Part shown: positions 55,086-63,490 of the stretch, piece after piece
Layout of the letters: every line of letters begins with the position of its first letter
Position numbering within the stretch: position 1 is the first letter of the stretch
DNA from: GCA-2688265 sp964527395
GTDB lineage: Archaea; Nanobdellota; Nanobdellia; Woesearchaeales; GW2011-AR9
Direction: 5' to 3'
Assembly: GCA_964527395.1 (NCBI GenBank)
Contig: CAZGQD010000002.1
Coordinates: 37,555-101,554, forward strand
DNA: 64,000 nucleotides
The notes under the pieces: generated by a model
Databases searched by the model: none
Told to the model about the DNA's origin: nothing
Seen by the model: the letters and a program-made list of their open reading frames with translations, nothing else
Made by a program: the position numbers and the translations under genes

Positions 55086-55706
55086 TTGTTAGATGAAAAA
55101 AAACTAAAAGAAATTGAAAAAAAGGTCCCTCAGTTAAGAAACAATCAAGAAATTATAAAAGATGAAGCTAACAAAAGGTTTACTAATTTATATCTAAACA
55201 ATTCCCTTCTTTCACTAAACACTGCCAAAATATTATATGAAATATCTACAAAAAATACCTTAAAAGAACCTTTTGAATTCATAGACAGTGAATTTGAAGC
55301 ACACCTTTGGATTATAAACTCCTCTTATTACTCAATGTTCTATATGTCTGCAGCCTTACTCTCAAAAATAGGTATTAAAATAAAATCTGAAATCGGAATA
55401 CACAAAAAAACATTTGAAACTTTAGTTTTCTATTTCTACCTAACCAAAAAAATAGCTAAACAGTATCTAGAAGAGTTTGAAACAGCTCAAAAAGACAGTC
55501 AAAAGCTACTTGCTACAGAAGAAAATATTTCAATTATGCAAGAAAAAGCACATAAATTAATATTAAAATATAGCTCAGAGAAAGAAAAAAGGTCAATTTT
55601 CACATACAATATTGGTCTAAAAGCAAAAACTAGCAAAGCTAAAACTTCACTAAATAGAGCACAAGAATTCTACAACGAATGTTTAAAAATAATAGATAAA
55701 ATATAA
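55086..55706 (+). CDS. HEPN-like partner of the MNT protein
   Basis: 206 residues, all-helical, starting at TTG with GGTGG upstream. IINSSYYSMFYMSAALLSKIG and the late EKEKRSIFTYNIG fit HEPN-type proteins, in which an R-x4-6-(H/Y)-type motif is functional. The catalytic RxxxxH is not canonical (R..FTY), so RNase activity is uncertain. Its place after an MNT gene supports a toxin-antitoxin module. Confidence 0.65.
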   Translation: MLDEKKLKEIEKKVPQLRNNQEIIKDEANKRFTNLYLNNSLLSLNTAKILYEISTKNTLKEPFEFIDSEFEAHLWIINSSYYSMFYMSAALLSKIGIKIKSEIGIHKKTFETLVFYFYLTKKIAKQYLEEFETAQKDSQKLLATEENISIMQEKAHKLILKYSSEKEKRSIFTYNIGLKAKTSKAKTSLNRAQEFYNECLKIIDKI

Positions 55707-55731
55707 AAAAACAAAGAAAAAACGCTTACTC

Positions 55732-56181
55732 TTATCTTTCCTCTAAAGTATCAGCTAAATCTTTAGATCCTTCAGCAGCTTTTGTTTCCGCTTTTTTCTC
55801 TTCAGATTTCTTAGATTCTTTCTTTGACTCCTTAGCTTCAGCCTTCTTAGCAGCTTTCTTATCCTTTTTAGGAGCTACAGATTTCTTAGCTTTAACTTTC
55901 TTAGACTTCTTAGGTCTATCACTAGCTTTCTTAGCTTTGGTATTTAGAACTTTAACTCCTAGAGCTTCAAACGCTTTAGCAACGTCTTCATGTGAAGCAT
56001 CAGCTGCAATATCAAGCACAGTTGTCATAGGTTCAAGGTGGTTAACATTCACACTTCTACGCCTTGTAGCTCCATCTACTAGGACTTTTCCATCAGCTAC
56101 ATCAGATAATACAACACACTTTCGTCCTGCATCTCGACCAGCTAATTTCATACATACTCTTCCAACTTCAAAGACTGCCAT
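55732..56181 (-). CDS. rpl14e: Ribosomal protein L14e with lysine-rich tail
   Basis: 149 residues. The KOW-like core is VGRVCMKLAGRDAGRKCVVL, then KVLVDGATRRRSVNVNHLEP. Normal archaeal L14e ends near residue 80-95. Here a tail of about 65 residues of Lys/Ala/Glu/Ser extends it. Its ATG overlaps the L34e stop by one base. Confidence 0.92.
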   Translation of the reverse strand: MAVFEVGRVCMKLAGRDAGRKCVVLSDVADGKVLVDGATRRRSVNVNHLEPMTTVLDIAADASHEDVAKAFEALGVKVLNTKAKKASDRPKKSKKVKAKKSVAPKKDKKAAKKAEAKESKKESKKSEEKKAETKAAEGSKDLADTLEER

Positions 56182-56495
56182 TATTCTTCACCTCCAATTT
56201 CAGAAGATGACTCTACTGAATCTTCAGCTTCCATACGTGCTTGTTCTTTGATGATCACTCTCATAGCTCGAGATCCTAGAACTCCTCCATACGGTCTATC
56301 AGGCCTACGTGCTGACTTAGCCACTTTTCCAAGCTTAGCTGGACGTTCTCGCGGAACCCCTGCTAATTTAGTTCCAAAAATAGCACATCTTGCTGCTTTT
56401 GGTTTACGTTCACGAAAATGAACTGTTGTTTTTCCACCAGGCGTTTTTACAGAAACTTTTCTGTATCGCCCTGATTTATGTTTTCCTGCTGGCAT
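56181..56495 (-). CDS. rpl34e: Ribosomal protein L34e
   Basis: 104 residues. SGRYRKVSVKTPGGKTTVHFRERKPKAARCAIFGTKLAGVPR and RPYGGVLGSRAMRVIIKE are characteristic of L34e. One Cys of the zinc-binding set is present but the partner CxxC is missing. It is coupled to L14e, the usual archaeal order. Confidence 0.95.
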   Translation of the reverse strand: MPAGKHKSGRYRKVSVKTPGGKTTVHFRERKPKAARCAIFGTKLAGVPRERPAKLGKVAKSARRPDRPYGGVLGSRAMRVIIKEQARMEAEDSVESSSEIGGEE

Positions 56496-56524
56496 ATTAT
56501 TTTCCTCCTACTACAGCACTAAAT

Positions 56525-56698
56525 TTATCCTTTCGGGGGCGTGGATTGCAGAATGCAAAATCTCTGATTATGCGTCTGGAAATTTCACAAAATTTCCATG
56601 AAGTACAGCATCTTCGCCAGAGCTTTACCAAACGACCCGAGCCTTTTTTGGCGAGCGCGGAGAAGAGCCTCTTCGCTTTCGCCCCGAGTTAAGGATAA
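56525..56698. repeat. Palindromic element family B, copy B3 with module C
   Basis: 174 bp bounded by TTATCCTT / AAGGATAA, then CGGGGGCG/CGCCCCG. Module C lies at 56551-56613 (TGCGTCTGGAAA...TTTCCATG). Inner words are CGCCAGAGCTTTACCAAACG and CGGAGAAGAGCC. One frame reads LQNAKSLIMRLE through the element. Confidence 0.78.
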
Positions 56699-56711
56699 TT
56701 TTAGTGCCTAT

Positions 56712-56832
56712 TCAATATATTTTATATTCAGCCAGAAACAAATTAGAATCAATTGAAACAAACGCTACAATCGAGTCTGAGTTGCCTCCAGACAAAGTCC
56801 CATAAGGACAATCACTAAAACCCCGGTTTATT
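56712..56832 (-). pseudogene. C-terminal fragment of a secreted-type protein
   Basis: The minus strand reads DCPYGTLSGGNSDSIVAFVS then NLFLAEYKIY and a stop, without any ATG upstream before an in-frame stop. The style (Cys, Gly/Ser, beta) matches the large surface proteins of this window. It is probably debris. Confidence 0.3.
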
Positions 56833-56876
56833 TATAAAGATAACCTATAAAAAACTAGAAAAAAACCAACAAAATT

Positions 56877-57407
56877 TCAATCAATAGCCGGCCTTATTCC
56901 AAAAAATCTACGAACACGATCTTGTACAATACCAAACGGGTAAGCTAGACTAGAACCAAATCCAACACCAATTGCACAAGCATAACCAGCTGCCACTAAA
57001 TCCCATTCACCAGAAATTGTTTGTGCTGCTCCCAACATAATTGGATAAACCACTAATTGAACTGGCGTAATTGCCTTAAAATTAACCATTGCTTGTTTTC
57101 TAAATAGGCTATCTTTTGTAACTCCTTCTGCTTCAGCAATTCTATTACGTCTTTTTCCAACATAACCCATAACTGATGCATGTACTCCTACTCCAACAAC
57201 CCTATTTGCTAAAACAGTCTTCGGATCATTTCCAGTTCCCAATTCCATTATAGCATAAGCTGGTGTATAAAAAAGACTTCCACCTAAAACATCAACTCCA
57301 TATCTATAAACTTTATTACCAGATAATCTTGTACTTGTTTCAAGCCACTTGTCACTCACAGCTTCTAAAATTTCACCTAAGGTCATATTAGCCTCAAAAA
57401 ACTCCAT
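56877..57407 (-). CDS. AlaE-like membrane protein (L-alanine exporter family)
   Basis: 176 residues. VYRYGVDVLGGSLFYTPAYAIMELGTGNDPKTVLANRVVGVGV, a second helix pair (TPVQLVVYPIMLGAAQTISG, LVAAGYACAIGVGFGSSL) and AYPFGIVQDRVRRFFGI resemble the AlaE exporter pattern (R..D......P.....E..SG....SR, YG..RD..R). If correct it exports L-alanine or a similar small molecule. The match is by motif spacing only. Confidence 0.55.
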   Translation of the reverse strand: MEFFEANMTLGEILEAVSDKWLETSTRLSGNKVYRYGVDVLGGSLFYTPAYAIMELGTGNDPKTVLANRVVGVGVHASVMGYVGKRRNRIAEAEGVTKDSLFRKQAMVNFKAITPVQLVVYPIMLGAAQTISGEWDLVAAGYACAIGVGFGSSLAYPFGIVQDRVRRFFGIRPAID

Positions 57408-57507
57408 TATTATAAATCTTAAGCAAAAAACATCCTAATATGTACAACAAATCTGTATTCGAATTATTAGAAATACAATCTCAAACAGAAAATTAATCAA
57501 AAACTGA

Positions 57508-58437
57508 CTAATCCTCAAACTCAAACTTTCCAATGTTCTTTATAAACTCCAAACGCAAATCACTATCTAACTCATAATAATTATCAAGACCCCGAATATC
57601 TATATCTGGTCCAAACAACTTCAAAAGCACATGAAAATGCATCAAATCATCCTCAAAAACATCAACAGCCTCCAAAGGAATCAATCCATTCAAATGTGCA
57701 GCAATCTTATCTACAGAACTTAAAGAATATCCTTTATACATTACTGTCTTATCTATTCTCCCAGAACCAACAGCACTGTTCGACGGCCTTTTCAACAAAA
57801 ACCGAGAATCAAGTCCAATCTCTTTAGCCAATCCCAAGATCTCAGCTTTATAAAGTCCAGCAAATGGATAACAATGAGCAGAATCACACCCAATAGGAAC
57901 CCCTGAAAATATCCATTCTGTATATGGTGCTGCAAATACCATACGTCTATTATATTTAACAGCAAACTCACAAGCCATTCCTACTCGTACACGTGATGCA
58001 ATATTATTCAAAGAAAGTCCACAAAGCTCAGGAGCAAGTTCCATAATAAATGATTTACATAAAGAGCTAATATTTTTCACAATATGCTTAACACCAAGAG
58101 AAGAACAAAGCCATTTGGCATCATTTATATCTTCAATATTATTAAAACCATCAACCACTGTAGTAAAACCAATCACATTCTCAGCTCCATAACGGTCCAC
58201 AAGCAATTTCAACATGGTAGATGAATCTACTCCTCCACTTAAACAAAGCAAAAAACCTTTTTGCCTATAATTCTCAAATTGATTGTCCAAAAAAGAATAA
58301 ATCTTCTTCTTCAAATCAATAATATGTTCAGAGGATCTGAATGGCTTCTTCAATAAGTCTATCTCTTTCTTCCTTACTAAGTTTTCCCCAGTCTGTTGCT
58401 TTTCTACTTCCATATAATCCTCCAATATATTGTGCAT
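57508..58437 (-). CDS. NAD synthetase-like ATP pyrophosphatase
   Basis: 309 residues. The PP-loop is LLCLSGGVDSSTMLKLL. NadE-like phrases are SRVRVGMACEFAVKYNRRMVFAA, PFAGLYKAEILGLAKEIGL and KRPSNSAVGSGRIDKTVMYKGYSLSSVDKI. It has no glutaminase domain, so it would be ammonia-dependent. It likely makes NAD from nicotinate adenine dinucleotide, although a related amidation is possible. The first ~36 codons overlap the upstream 115-aa gene, so the true start may be later (for example a TTG near codon 29). Confidence 0.78.
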   Translation of the reverse strand: MHNILEDYMEVEKQQTGENLVRKKEIDLLKKPFRSSEHIIDLKKKIYSFLDNQFENYRQKGFLLCLSGGVDSSTMLKLLVDRYGAENVIGFTTVVDGFNNIEDINDAKWLCSSLGVKHIVKNISSLCKSFIMELAPELCGLSLNNIASRVRVGMACEFAVKYNRRMVFAAPYTEWIFSGVPIGCDSAHCYPFAGLYKAEILGLAKEIGLDSRFLLKRPSNSAVGSGRIDKTVMYKGYSLSSVDKIAAHLNGLIPLEAVDVFEDDLMHFHVLLKLFGPDIDIRGLDNYYELDSDLRLEFIKNIGKFEFED

Positions 58438-58675
58438 CTAAAGAAATCTCATTTTTCCCTGAATAACTACCAAGCAAAACCTTCCCTAAAGCATCACCAC
58501 CATTACCCTCACCACCACTTATTTTATACCCAGAAGCTAAAGGAACTAAAGCAACTCCTTTCATAGATGAATCAAAAAAAAACAAATAATGTGCATCTTT
58601 CCCATATTTAGGCCCAACTTCTCCACCTACCTTCTGTAAATATCCTTCATTCACTTTCATATATCCCATAGTCAT
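58328..58675 (-). CDS. Protein of unknown function (115 aa)
   Basis: 115 residues beginning MTMGYMKVNEGYLQKVGGEV. It contains YLFFFDSSMKGVALVPLASG and a C-terminal helix EERDRLIEEAIQIL. It overlaps the start of the NadE-like frame by up to 110 bases. No known domain. Confidence 0.5.
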   Translation of the reverse strand: MTMGYMKVNEGYLQKVGGEVGPKYGKDAHYLFFFDSSMKGVALVPLASGYKISGGEGNGGDALGKVLLGSYSGKNEISLDAQYIGGLYGSRKATDWGKLSKEERDRLIEEAIQIL

Positions 58676-58780
58676 ATTCCTCCATAAAATACCTCCAATA
58701 ATAGATATTTAATAGCTTTTCTAGAAAAATATCTTAAATTTTAAGTTAATTTTATATAAAACGCACCATATTTAAGCCAA

Positions 58781-59263
58781 ATGCCACAAAAAACATCTAA
58801 AAAACCAAAAATTTTAGACCAAAAAGACAAAGAAATCATCATGATCTTACAAAAAAACGGTCGAGAAAGTCTTACTAGCATCTCTAAAAAAGTCAATCTT
58901 TCAATTGATTCTATCAACAAAAGAATCAAAAACATGCAAGAATCTGGCATCTTCGAATTTGGCATCTTCATCCATCCAAGAGCAATAGGTTATTCTCTAA
59001 ACGCTGACATTAAAATCAAAATTCATAATTACACAGAAAAACAAAAAACTGATTTTATTGCCTATCTAACACAACATAAACATGTAACAACTCTTCTTTC
59101 AGTCATGGGAGACTACGATTTTACTTGCATCTTAGTTGCCAAAAACACCTCACAACTAGAAAAATTATCGACGACAATCAGACAAAAATTCAGCACAATT
59201 ATTGCAGATTGGAAAGGCGTCTTAGTTCTAAAAACCTACAAATTCGAAGAATATGAATTATAA
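58781..59263 (+). CDS. Lrp/AsnC-family regulator
   Basis: 160 residues. The N-terminal HTH is LDQKDKEIIMILQKNGRESLTSISKKVNLSIDSINKRIKNM. The C-terminal RAM domain is VTTLLSVMGDYDFTCILVAKNTSQLEKL. It probably responds to an amino acid. It is divergent from the 115-aa gene and convergent with DUF106. Confidence 0.88.
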   Translation: MPQKTSKKPKILDQKDKEIIMILQKNGRESLTSISKKVNLSIDSINKRIKNMQESGIFEFGIFIHPRAIGYSLNADIKIKIHNYTEKQKTDFIAYLTQHKHVTTLLSVMGDYDFTCILVAKNTSQLEKLSTTIRQKFSTIIADWKGVLVLKTYKFEEYEL

Positions 59264-59298
59264 ACCTAAAAAAAATAACTTAGGAAAAACAAAAAACC

Positions 59299-60069
59299 CT
59301 AATGCAAACCAAACAACCTTCTTAGTCCCAAACTAAATATGATTGAGAAAAAGATATACACTGCTAACCATCCTGGTTGCCATCCAAAAATATCAAACGA
59401 ACCAAGAGGACGAAGCTTCTCATACTCAATAGTTATCTTCTCAATATCAGAATTAGCAAACACATCAAAAGGTTCACTATATTCTAAATCTGTAGAGATC
59501 AACACTTCCTTGCTCGCAGATACTCCTTCACCTAAACTAACAGTAATGGCATATTCTCCTTCCTCAGCAGCACGTAGCCTCCATGAAGCCTGTGAATCAA
59601 GAATCTCCTGCGAAGCCTCAGAGTTAGCAAACGACATCCCAACAGGCAAAACCAAATTAGCATTCCCACTAACACCTTTAGCAAAGTCCGCTGTAACTAC
59701 AAAACTCTCATCAGGAAAGATCGGTTCATATGCAATTGCACCTGACATCCATCCAAAGATTAACAAAATAGGAATCATAGTAATAAGTGTCGGTTTCATA
59801 GAATGTTTAAAATACTCCATATTCTTCGACATAGCTTCTTTTTGCACTTTCATCATTTGCTCAGGATGCTCACGCAGTTCTTTCATTCGTGCTTGAAACT
59901 CCTTTTGCTCAGCCTTTAGTGCTTTCATTACCTTTTGATCAGTAAACTTCCAATAAGCTGCAATAACAATGATTGTGATAAACAGTGCAATAACTACAAT
60001 CCCAAGAAGTGGACTATAATTTAGAATTGGTCCAAAGATAGGATCAAATATCGGATCTAGGAAAGCCAT
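59299..60069 (-). CDS. DUF106/EMC3-like membrane protein insertase
   Basis: 256 residues with an N-terminal helix (LLGIVVIALFITIIVIAAYW), a charged coiled coil (KALKAEQKEFQARMKELREH, MMKVQKEAMSKNMEYFKHSM) and a second helix (PTLITMIPILLIFGWMSG). A beta-rich extracellular insert (~115-225) and a last helix (WLAVYIFFSIIFSLGLRRLFG) complete it. This matches archaeal DUF106 proteins of the YidC/Oxa1/EMC3 superfamily, commonly encoded near secY. The long beta insert is larger than usual. Confidence 0.85.
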   Translation of the reverse strand: MAFLDPIFDPIFGPILNYSPLLGIVVIALFITIIVIAAYWKFTDQKVMKALKAEQKEFQARMKELREHPEQMMKVQKEAMSKNMEYFKHSMKPTLITMIPILLIFGWMSGAIAYEPIFPDESFVVTADFAKGVSGNANLVLPVGMSFANSEASQEILDSQASWRLRAAEEGEYAITVSLGEGVSASKEVLISTDLEYSEPFDVFANSDIEKITIEYEKLRPLGSFDIFGWQPGWLAVYIFFSIIFSLGLRRLFGLH

Positions 60070-60169
60070 TATAACTAGAAAAACAACAATAAGCCATTAT
60101 AAATCTTTTGCATCATCCACTTTCTTCTCCAACCCTAAATTAGCTAAAAAAACTAAATAACCACTTCTA

Positions 60170-60649
60170 TTAATCATCTCGCATCTCTACAACTTCTATT
60201 CCTTCAATCTCTCTAAAATCCTTATCATCTGTCAGAATTTTCTTAATTCCATATTCTTTCATACTTGCCATTATAGAAGCATCTGTGGGTAATAATCCTA
60301 ACTTATTAGAATAAACACAAGCAAAAAGCTCATCTTCTTTTGTACAAGACAAAATTTCACAATGTTTTATCAAATTAATATAAAAGTTCAAATATTTTAC
60401 ATATACTAACTTCCTCAAATCAGCATCTTTTTTAATATTTTTAACAATTCCATACTTCTTATTTGAACTTAACTTATTACTAGCCTCTAGCCAAAGTAGT
60501 TTAAATTTAACTTCATTTAAAACTATTACATTTGTATATAAATCATAAATTTCAGAATCAAAAATCTCTTTTACTTTCTTCCATTTAGATTTTTCCTTAG
60601 TTAAAAAATACAAAAAAGCATTAGCATCAATGAACAAATTCTCCTTCAT
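60170..60649 (-). CDS. PIN-domain toxin (VapC-like)
   Basis: 159 residues. PIN acids are Asp8 (LFIDANAFLYFL), Glu46 (VLNEVKFKLLW), Asp in LLPTDASIMASM and the ILTDDKDF cluster (141-144). It is predicted to cleave RNA. It is paired with the AbrB-type gene 3 bases upstream. Confidence 0.87.
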   Translation of the reverse strand: MKENLFIDANAFLYFLTKEKSKWKKVKEIFDSEIYDLYTNVIVLNEVKFKLLWLEASNKLSSNKKYGIVKNIKKDADLRKLVYVKYLNFYINLIKHCEILSCTKEDELFACVYSNKLGLLPTDASIMASMKEYGIKKILTDDKDFREIEGIEVVEMRDD

Positions 60650-60652
60650 TTT

Positions 60653-60892
60653 TTACATTCCTGCCAAAAGTTCATGGATAGATAAATCTAAATCCTTAAT
60701 ATTTTTAACTCCTTTATCTCCAAAGAGTCCAGCTAATTCTCCTAATTTTTTCTTTAAAGGTATCAACATAATTCCTCCATTTACAGAAATTATTTCTATT
60801 TCTGAATCAGAAGAGATACCTTGCTCTTCACGTATACTTTTAGGAATAACTATTTCTCCTCTCTCACTTATTTTCTTTATTGCAATTGACAT
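60653..60892 (-). CDS. AbrB-type antitoxin (VapB-like)
   Basis: 79 residues from the ATG at 60892; the hydrophobic in-frame extension to 60994 is promoter DNA. The SpoVT/AbrB fold is IKKISERGEIVIPKSIREEQGISSDSEIEIISVNGGIMLIPL. It is predicted to neutralise the VapC-like protein and repress the operon. Confidence 0.88.
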   Translation of the reverse strand: MSIAIKKISERGEIVIPKSIREEQGISSDSEIEIISVNGGIMLIPLKKKLGELAGLFGDKGVKNIKDLDLSIHELLAGM

Positions 60893-61009
60893 TTTAATCC
60901 TCCAAAACAAACAAAATTCCGAAAAAAACGAAATTTTCAGAATAAAAATGATTAAATAATATATAAATCTACCTAAAAAAGTAAATAAAATCAAAATCCA
61001 CTACAAAAC

Positions 61010-61240
61010 TTACTCAAAAATTAACCTAGCATTAGAACAAAATTCTTTACTATGACAATCAAGAGAACTTGAAGTTACTCTATCTCCACACATTTGACAT
61101 AAATCAGAATATTCATTACAAACAGTCAAATCTAAGCCACTACAAAACTCTTCATCCTGAAAATCCACATCATTAACACAACCAAACAAAAACACTGAAC
61201 TTAATAACAAAAAAACAGAAATAAACATTTTTACTCTCAT
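61010..61240 (-). CDS. Small cysteine-rich lipoprotein
   Basis: 76 residues. Signal and lipobox are FISVFLLLSSVFLFGCVN. The mature part has eight or so Cys (EFCSGLDLTVCNEYSDLCQMCGDR), suggesting disulfides. It begins 9 bases after secY and may be co-transcribed. The function is unknown. Confidence 0.6.
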   Translation of the reverse strand: MRVKMFISVFLLLSSVFLFGCVNDVDFQDEEFCSGLDLTVCNEYSDLCQMCGDRVTSSSLDCHSKEFCSNARLIFE

Positions 61241-61249
61241 TCTAAGCTC

Positions 61250-62638
61250 CTACTCCATCATCTTCCGTAGTGCAGGATGCATATCCATCATATGTTGCTT
61301 AGCAATTTCTTCATATAACTTGTATACAATCATTACAGCCAATAAGATACCAGTACCTTGTGACAAAGCCCCAGTCAAATCCGCCAGTGCAGCCAAAAGC
61401 CCTACAGCAAGCCCACCAACAACAGTTAATGGCCAAATGTAACGAGCAAGTATCCGCTCAAGCACCCTCTGGTCTCGTCTAAATCCAGGTATTTGAAGCC
61501 CACTAGACATTATTTGTTTAGCTTGTGAAGCAGCATCCATATTAGCTGTTTGTACCCAAAAGATGGAAAAAATCATAGATCCTATCATCATAATACTTGA
61601 ATAAACAAACATCTGTATAACATTGATCCATGTAAAACTGCCAGTAATAAGTGACCTAACCACATCCGGTGCGTATACCCATGAAACAAGCCCACTAACA
61701 GGCACACTTCCATTAAATGTACCTAAGATCGGATAACCCCAACTAGCAAATAATGTAGCAAGCAATTGAATATTAGCAAGTAACGCAGCAACTAAAATAA
61801 CTGGAATGTTTGATGTATAAAAAAAGTTCAGCGGCCATCTCATACTATGTCCTCGTACACGTCCAAAAGATAGTGGTATTTCTACTTTCATAGATTGTCC
61901 ATATACACATATTGCAAATACAAGCAAAGTAGACACAATAGCTGCCACCTGTAATAAAGCTGTAGTCACATCACCTGAACCAAGCGATTGAAACAGTGCT
62001 GGTATAGCTCCTGCTGCAATATCTGGATTTGTTGGTGATGGTAAAAAATTAAATGCACGAATAAACACTTGTTGTGATACTCCTGCTGCAATAAACAAAC
62101 TAACCCCTGAGCCAAAACCCCATTTTGAGATTACTTCATCCATAAATAAGATTAAGATTCCTCCTATGAATAACTGAGCGATTAATATAACCTGAAACAT
62201 AAAATATGCACTTGTTCCCTGCAAAGCTGCTGAAGGTGCAAGACCTCCCATCATAACATAAATAATCGCTTCAAAAAATGTAAATCCGATAGCAAGTAAT
62301 TTCTGAATACTTTGAAACTGCATTCGACCTTCAGTTGTGGTCAAATCAAGCCCAATAATTCCCGTACCTGAAAGTAACTGTAATACAATTGAAGCTGTCA
62401 CAATAGGTCCAATTCCAAGTGAAATGATAGACCCAAAACTAGCTCCAAGAATAATAGATAAGAATTCGAATTGTTGAAGTGCATTCTCTCCAAGACCAAA
62501 CAGCGGAACAAGCCCCAAGACGAAAAATAGTACTAATATTGTTCCTGTCCACTTCAATTTGTCTTTAAAAGACAACCTTTTTTGTGTCGGCCCTTTAACT
62601 TCCGGCCAATACTTCATAATTGAATTAATAAACGACAT
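61250..62638 (-). CDS. secY: Preprotein translocase subunit SecY
   Basis: 462 residues, about ten transmembrane helices. SecY landmarks are LFGLGENALQQFEFLSIILGASFGSIISLGIGPIVTASIVLQLL, then SGVSLFIAAGVSQQVF and SMRWPLNFFYTSNIPVILVAALLANIQL, ending with a basic tail. It forms the protein-conducting channel with SecE. Standard archaeal length. The usual neighbour L15 is not upstream here. Confidence 0.97.
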   Translation of the reverse strand: MSFINSIMKYWPEVKGPTQKRLSFKDKLKWTGTILVLFFVLGLVPLFGLGENALQQFEFLSIILGASFGSIISLGIGPIVTASIVLQLLSGTGIIGLDLTTTEGRMQFQSIQKLLAIGFTFFEAIIYVMMGGLAPSAALQGTSAYFMFQVILIAQLFIGGILILFMDEVISKWGFGSGVSLFIAAGVSQQVFIRAFNFLPSPTNPDIAAGAIPALFQSLGSGDVTTALLQVAAIVSTLLVFAICVYGQSMKVEIPLSFGRVRGHSMRWPLNFFYTSNIPVILVAALLANIQLLATLFASWGYPILGTFNGSVPVSGLVSWVYAPDVVRSLITGSFTWINVIQMFVYSSIMMIGSMIFSIFWVQTANMDAASQAKQIMSSGLQIPGFRRDQRVLERILARYIWPLTVVGGLAVGLLAALADLTGALSQGTGILLAVMIVYKLYEEIAKQHMMDMHPALRKMME

Positions 62639-62730
62639 TATAACCCTCTAATTTCCAGCTTCCTTTATTAAGCTTTTCCAAAAATTATCAGAAATTTAAT
62701 TAAAAAGAAAAAAATAAAGAAAAAAATAAC

Positions 62731-62838
62731 CTAAAGACCCATTCTCCGACTGATTTCATACTGATTCACTAAGATCCTAGACACATAAATTAGTAGTACA
62801 ATGCATATAAATAGAATGCTATTCTTTTCCGATCTCAC
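62731..62838 (-). CDS. Possible 35-aa single-helix membrane protein
   Basis: A GTG-started frame encodes RSEKNSILFICIVLLIYVSR then ILVNQYEISRRMGL: one helix with charged ends. It is upstream of secY on the same strand. There is no clear ribosome site, so it is tentative. Confidence 0.35.
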   Translation of the reverse strand: MRSEKNSILFICIVLLIYVSRILVNQYEISRRMGL

Positions 62839-62875
62839 ACAACAACTCAAAATTGTTCAGAAAGCATACCTAGTA

Positions 62876-63283
62876 TTAATCTGAAATATTCTCTCCAACA
62901 GGAAAATAATCTCTTTCGCTAATATTATAACGAATTACTTCAAGTCCATATTCTCTTTTCATGCCCCTCAATATCCCTTCATGATGCTCCCTTAGTTCTC
63001 CTACAAATTCTGCACGAGGGGTACAAGACTGAATTTTTGCCCCTTCGTATATTACATATAATGAAATTCCAAAACCTGAAGGAACACTCCCACTTTTTCC
63101 ACACGAGAAAGCACAACTTCTTCTGGTATCAATAGCATATTTTGGAGGAAACATCAGTGCTACTCTTGGAATAACTTCCTCAGCTAGAATGCTATCAAGT
63201 CCTGATATAATTTCTCTTCTTCTTTTCTCAAGCAGACGTGCTCTCCCAAACCAGGCATCTATATCTTGGATCAATGAACTCAT
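62876..63283 (-). CDS. Protein of unknown function (135 aa)
   Basis: 135 residues beginning MSSLIQDIDAWFGRARLLEKRRREII; soluble. It contains VALMFPPKYAIDTRRSCAFSCGKSG and a C-terminal GLEVIRYNISERDYFPVG. I recognise no family. Confidence 0.45.
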   Translation of the reverse strand: MSSLIQDIDAWFGRARLLEKRRREIISGLDSILAEEVIPRVALMFPPKYAIDTRRSCAFSCGKSGSVPSGFGISLYVIYEGAKIQSCTPRAEFVGELREHHEGILRGMKREYGLEVIRYNISERDYFPVGENISD

Positions 63284-63339
63284 AATTTTAATTAGTGTTA
63301 GTAATGATATTAAAAGATTTAGTTACGCTAGTATATTCA

Positions 63340-63396
63340 TTTATCCGGAAGCTTGCTGAAGTATAAATCAAGTCCAAAAAGCTATGCTCACGGATA
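63340..63396. repeat. Inverted repeat TTTATCCG / CGGATAAA
   Basis: An 8-bp perfect inverted pair about 40 bases apart, with AGC/GCT words inside, in the spacer between the 135-aa gene and the antitoxin-like gene. It could be a small stem-loop or regulator site. Confidence 0.35.
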
Positions 63397-63490
63397 AACC
63401 ACGGAAAATCGACCACAACGCACTTAAATCTCAAAACCAATAAATTCTTAAGAAAGATTTAAATAAATCTCTTATATATCTTCATATAAC

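Larger units (their letters stand above)
56496..56876. other. Spacer with B3 element and a gene fragment
   Basis: 381 bases between L34e and the AlaE-like gene. It holds family B copy B3 (56525-56698) and a short minus-strand open stretch that looks like the C-terminus of a lost secreted protein. The L34e promoter region is therefore largely repeat-derived. Confidence 0.5.

Noticed and set aside
60893..60994. Hydrophobic N-terminal extension of the AbrB-like antitoxin
   Set aside because: AbrB antitoxins start at the swapped-hairpin domain; the ATG at 60892 fits and the extension is AT-rich promoter DNA.
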